From assembly GCF_024171605.1 (NCBI RefSeq), contig NZ_JALKAA010000003.1, forward strand, positions 620,001 through 684,000: 64,000 bases of DNA, in the 5' to 3' direction. A model generated the notes under the pieces. It was not told the DNA's origin, made no database searches, and was given only the letters and a program-made list of their open reading frames with translations. Below, piece by piece: positions 62,650-64,000 of this stretch. The DNA comes from Pontibacter sp. HSC-36F09 (GTDB taxonomy: Bacteria; Bacteroidota; Bacteroidia; Cytophagales; Hymenobacteraceae). The stretch's first letter is position 1. Each line of letters starts with the position of its first letter. The translations under genes were made by a program, and so were the position numbers.

Positions 62650-64000
62650 ATGCAGTACGATGTCATCCTGATCGGCTCTGGTTTTGGTTCGCTCACAGCC
62701 GCTGCCCTGCTTGCGAATAAAGGATTGAAAGTAGCTGTGCTGGAGCAGGCCAAGTACCCTGGTGGCTGCGCCTCTTCTTACAAACGCAAAGGCTACTGGT
62801 TTGAGACGGGGGCCACTACCCTGGTCGGGTTGGACGAGCACATGCCCTTGCGCTACCTGCTCGATCAGACAGGTATAGAACTCCCTTTGATTCAACTCCA
62901 AACTCCTATGCAGGTGCATCTGCCGGATGGGCAACTACTGACACGCTATGGCAATCTCGAAGCCTGGATTGAAGAAGCGGAGCGCGTGTTTGGACCGGAG
63001 GGTCAGCGGCCTTTCTGGGAGTACTGCTACCGCGTTAGCCAGCAGGTATGGCGCACTTCGCTGGAGCAACAATCATTTCCATTTTCGAATGTGCAGGACC
63101 TGTGGCAGGCTATGCGACAAGTGCGCCCGCATCAGCTTTCTCTGTTGCCGGGAGCTTTCAGAACCATGAAGGACTTGCTCAAACGGTATCGTCTGCTGGA
63201 CAATAAACTTTTCACTGACTTCGTGAACGAGCAGCTGCTGATCACGGCACAAAACCACCTGGAGGAAGTGAATGAACTGTTCGGCGCAACTGCTCTATGC
63301 TATACCTTGTTTGGCAACTACTATGTGGAAGGTGGCATGATCGGGCTGGCCTGGGCACTTGAGCTATACCTGAACAAACAAGGCAGCACCATTTTGTACC
63401 GGCACCATGTAAACCAGATTGTGCCTCAGTCAGACGGTTACGAAGTCCGTTGTATGGCAGGTACCTACCGTTCCCGCTTTGTGATCAGTGGTATTCCGCT
63501 GAACGATACTTATCAGTTATTTCAAGACGAGAAGGTCAGGCAGAAATTAAGGCCTTACTTATTGCCTTCTGAGAAGCTGAATGGCGCCTTCACCATGGCC
63601 ATCGCGCTCCGCCATGCACCTGCTATACCTGTGCTGCACCACCAGGTGCACGTGCCGGAGGGTCTGCCACTGATCGGCAGTAAGAGCTTCTTTGTCAGTT
63701 ACAGTCACCCGGCTGACGAATTCAGAGCGAAGGCAGGGGAGCGGGTAGTAGCGATCAGCACGCACGTTCCCGACCCGGCTGCTCTTCGGATTTATGACAA
63801 AAGGCAATTGCAAGAAGCCATCATCACCAAAATGGAGGAATTAGGTATGCTGAAACGGGCAGACATCCTATACCTGGATTCGGCCACCCCCGGCGCCTGG
63901 ATCTTCTGGACGCAAAGAGCCTACGGCATGGTGGGCGGCTATCCGCAGTACCGCGACATCAAGCCCTGGCAAATGAAAGACGCCCGGCTCGATCACAAAG
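62650..64000 (+). CDS. CrtI/CrtH-like FAD-dependent oxidoreductase, cut by the window edge
   Basis: The visible 450 residues are most of a phytoene-desaturase-type flavoprotein. The N-terminus has the Rossmann motif YDVILIGSGFGSLTAAALLA, then VLEQAKYPGGCASSYKRKG and GYWFETGATTLVGLDE, with YYVEGGMIGLAWALELYL in the middle. Relatives include carotene desaturases and carotenoid cis-trans isomerases (CrtH, CrtISO); the start pattern slightly favours the latter. Substrate is not certain; retinol saturases also belong here. No other carotenoid gene is adjacent within the window. The C-terminal FAD motif lies outside. Confidence 0.87.
   Translation, partial: MQYDVILIGSGFGSLTAAALLANKGLKVAVLEQAKYPGGCASSYKRKGYWFETGATTLVGLDEHMPLRYLLDQTGIELPLIQLQTPMQVHLPDGQLLTRYGNLEAWIEEAERVFGPEGQRPFWEYCYRVSQQVWRTSLEQQSFPFSNVQDLWQAMRQVRPHQLSLLPGAFRTMKDLLKRYRLLDNKLFTDFVNEQLLITAQNHLEEVNELFGATALCYTLFGNYYVEGGMIGLAWALELYLNKQGSTILYRHHVNQIVPQSDGYEVRCMAGTYRSRFVISGIPLNDTYQLFQDEKVRQKLRPYLLPSEKLNGAFTMAIALRHAPAIPVLHHQVHVPEGLPLIGSKSFFVSYSHPADEFRAKAGERVVAISTHVPDPAALRIYDKRQLQEAIITKMEELGMLKRADILYLDSATPGAWIFWTQRAYGMVGGYPQYRDIKPWQMKDARLDHK

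Overview
This 64 kb window looks like chromosomal DNA from a Bacteroidota bacterium of the Cytophagales, most likely the Hymenobacteraceae (Pontibacter and relatives); the family placement is inference. The support is: promoter -7 elements of the form TAnnTTTG (often TACCTTTG or TATnTTTG), few Shine-Dalgarno sequences, a 657-residue IspG of the inserted type, type III glutamine synthetase, a Porin_10-like porin, many lipoboxes and a coding GC content near 50%. I see no tRNA, rRNA, CRISPR array, prophage or insertion sequence.

Layout. 1-7.7 kb: the end of a sigma-54-type AAA+ regulator, miaB, a TPR-pabB pair, a zinc-ribbon/Nif3 pair and a lipoprotein. 7.8-16.8 kb: lpxK, a porin, miaE, a secreted protein of unknown role, an ABC permease, an OmpH-like lipoprotein and mtaB. 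16.9-24.6 kb: an LTA-synthase-like sulfatase, glnN, ispG and two small genes. 24.8-32.2 kb: a MarR regulator, leuS with an AT-rich internal insert, a FrnE-like DsbA protein, DUF1003, a CrtA-like protein, a PNPOx-fold protein and an ACP-phosphodiesterase-like protein. 32.4-41.7 kb: a SlyD-like PPIase, an SF1 helicase, a small Cys-rich exported protein, dbpA, DUF2062, an OmpA lipoprotein and two tandem TPR proteins. 41.9-48.6 kb: a RES/Xre toxin-antitoxin pair, a beta-CASP hydrolase, a nucleotide pyrophosphatase, a barrel protein, an amidase and a lipoprotein. 48.7-56.4 kb: AddB- and AddA-like recombination enzymes with two small genes between them. 56.5-64 kb: an unknown gene, a DEAD-box helicase with a long leader, a DUF2383-type protein, two oxidoreductases and a partial CrtI-like FAD enzyme.

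Genes that work together: miaB and miaE act in sequence on A37 of tRNA, and mtaB acts on A37 of another tRNA set. AddA and AddB would form one helicase-nuclease. The CrtA-like and CrtI-like proteins suggest carotenoid chemistry. LpxK, the porin, OmpA, OmpH and the amidase serve the envelope.

The most unusual signals are not genes. The octamer AGGTATAG (or its complement) occurs about 85 times by eye, against about 2 expected by chance, in several reading frames and between genes. There are also several unrelated families of intergenic inverted repeats, one with perfect 35-bp arms. leuS carries a segment of about 32% GC just before its KMSKS loop. Two terminator-like hairpins lie at or inside the 5' end of the gene that follows them.
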